Origin: Salinimicrobium sp963709775 | Lineage (GTDB): Bacteria > Bacteroidota > Bacteroidia > Flavobacteriales > Flavobacteriaceae | Length of the DNA: 64,000 nucleotides | Assembly: GCA_963709775.1 (NCBI GenBank) | Contig: CAVPXS010000011.1 | Coordinates: 62,001-126,000, forward strand | Direction: 5' to 3' | In this document: positions 63,618 through 64,000 of the stretch, piece by piece | Position numbering within the stretch: the first letter of the stretch is position 1 | Layout: each line of letters begins with the position of its first letter | Position numbers and translations under genes: made by a program | The notes under the pieces: model-generated | Databases searched by the model: none | Told to the model about the DNA's origin: nothing | What the model saw: the letters and a program-made list of their open reading frames with translations, nothing else

Positions 63618-63619
63618 AT

Positions 63620-63650
63620 AAAAAAACCTGCCGATCTTTAGACCGGCAGG
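63620..63650 (-). terminator. Rho-independent terminator of the right-edge gene
   Basis: CCTGCCG / CGGCAGG form a 7-bp stem with a 10-base loop, and the minus strand continues into seven T residues. Confidence 0.85.
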
Positions 63651-63727
63651 CAAATTCAACTAAAAACTATGGGGACTTAAGTATTTGTAATTTGTTTAAG
63701 GAGCAAATACTTTTTTAATTATATCCC

Positions 63728-64000
63728 CTAACAACCTCCTTCTACCGGTCTTTTCTTCTTCTTTTTAACTGGAATAATCTTCTTGGGAGCAGGCATTTTT
63801 ACTTTTTCTTTTACTTCTACTTTTATTTCTGCCTCTTTAATTGATTTATCAATAAATGCCGGGATGTCTGCTACAGGCTTTTCAATATTGGTTTCTTGAG
63901 TAATCAATTTGTTTTGTAAATATGTGTTGTCTGCGCTCAATAATCTGAGATTATCATAACCTAATTGATATAGTAAAAGAAAAGGAAGATTTGCTTCTTC
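63728..64000 (-). CDS. C-terminal part of a gene cut by the window edge, possibly rhodanese-like
   Basis: The frame is open from the window edge to TAG at 63728 (91 codons present), so the start lies outside. It reads LLLYQLGYDNLRLLSADNTY, like the last helix and strand of a rhodanese domain (compare LRVLGYDAASLKFGMN in the cluster), then a flexible charged tail (EIKVEVKEKVKMPAP) with a lysine block and the terminus EGGC. The rhodanese link is tentative. The terminator at 63620-63650 belongs to it. Confidence 0.6.
   Translation of the reverse strand, partial: EEANLPFLLLYQLGYDNLRLLSADNTYLQNKLITQETNIEKPVADIPAFIDKSIKEAEIKVEVKEKVKMPAPKKIIPVKKKKKRPVEGGC

Overview
The window comes from a marine-type member of the Flavobacteriaceae (Bacteroidota), close in gene content to Gramella, Salegentibacter or Zunongwangia. 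Evidence: a SusC/SusD polysaccharide utilization locus, a type IX secretion tail, Flavobacteriia-only families (DUF3078, DUF4412, DUF3109), Bacteroidota -7 promoter boxes (TAnnTTTG) before many genes, and AT-rich intergenic DNA. There is no sign of a phage, plasmid, intact insertion sequence or CRISPR array.

0-12.7 kb is mostly housekeeping: the 5' end of ribF, pth, rplY and prs on the minus strand; an operon of lipoprotein, ECF sigma factor and membrane-anchored barrel protein; a DUF2254 protein; a frameshifted membrane endonuclease/exonuclease/phosphatase protein; tRNA-Leu(CAA); a HupE-like protein; dCMP deaminase with an S41 protease; a frameshifted FAD oxidoreductase with a small membrane protein and MarC; DUF3109. 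12.7-27.1 kb holds a DUF4412 protein, a Gfo/Idh/MocA oxidoreductase, the nucleotide genes nrdB-nrdA-dgt, a large T9SS-exported propeller protein, DUF3078 and the divergent pair dxs/tadA.

27.6-49.4 kb is a minus-strand beta-glucan (laminarin-type) utilization locus: a membrane-spanning one-component regulator, SusC, SusD, two surface glycan-binding lipoproteins, GH16, GH30, GH5 (with a frameshifted CBM6-like tail), two GH3 enzymes, an MFS sugar transporter and a frameshifted GH16, plus the relic of another GH16. Surface GH16/GH30/GH5 enzymes would cut beta-1,3/1,6-glucan, SusCD would import oligosaccharides, periplasmic GH3 enzymes would release glucose and the MFS carrier would take it up.

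49.9-64 kb is accessory: a 1199-residue protein joining a decayed phosphatase domain, a kinase-like segment and an outer-membrane barrel; an SDR; a SYLF protein; a prokaryotic glutamate-receptor-type potassium channel; a ferric-reductase-like flavoprotein; DUF421; and a cluster of two double-rhodanese envelope proteins, an OprO/P-type porin and a Crp/Fnr regulator behind a perfect 16-bp palindrome. A decayed second copy of the glutamate-receptor channel and a gene cut by the window edge close the segment.

The strongest unexplained signal is a palindrome, AAAATGNCATTTT, whose 11-bp core occurs 12 times inside genes and between them where about 0.2 copies would be expected. Four genes in the first 36 kb are each broken by an apparent single-base indel, which is either real decay or assembly error.
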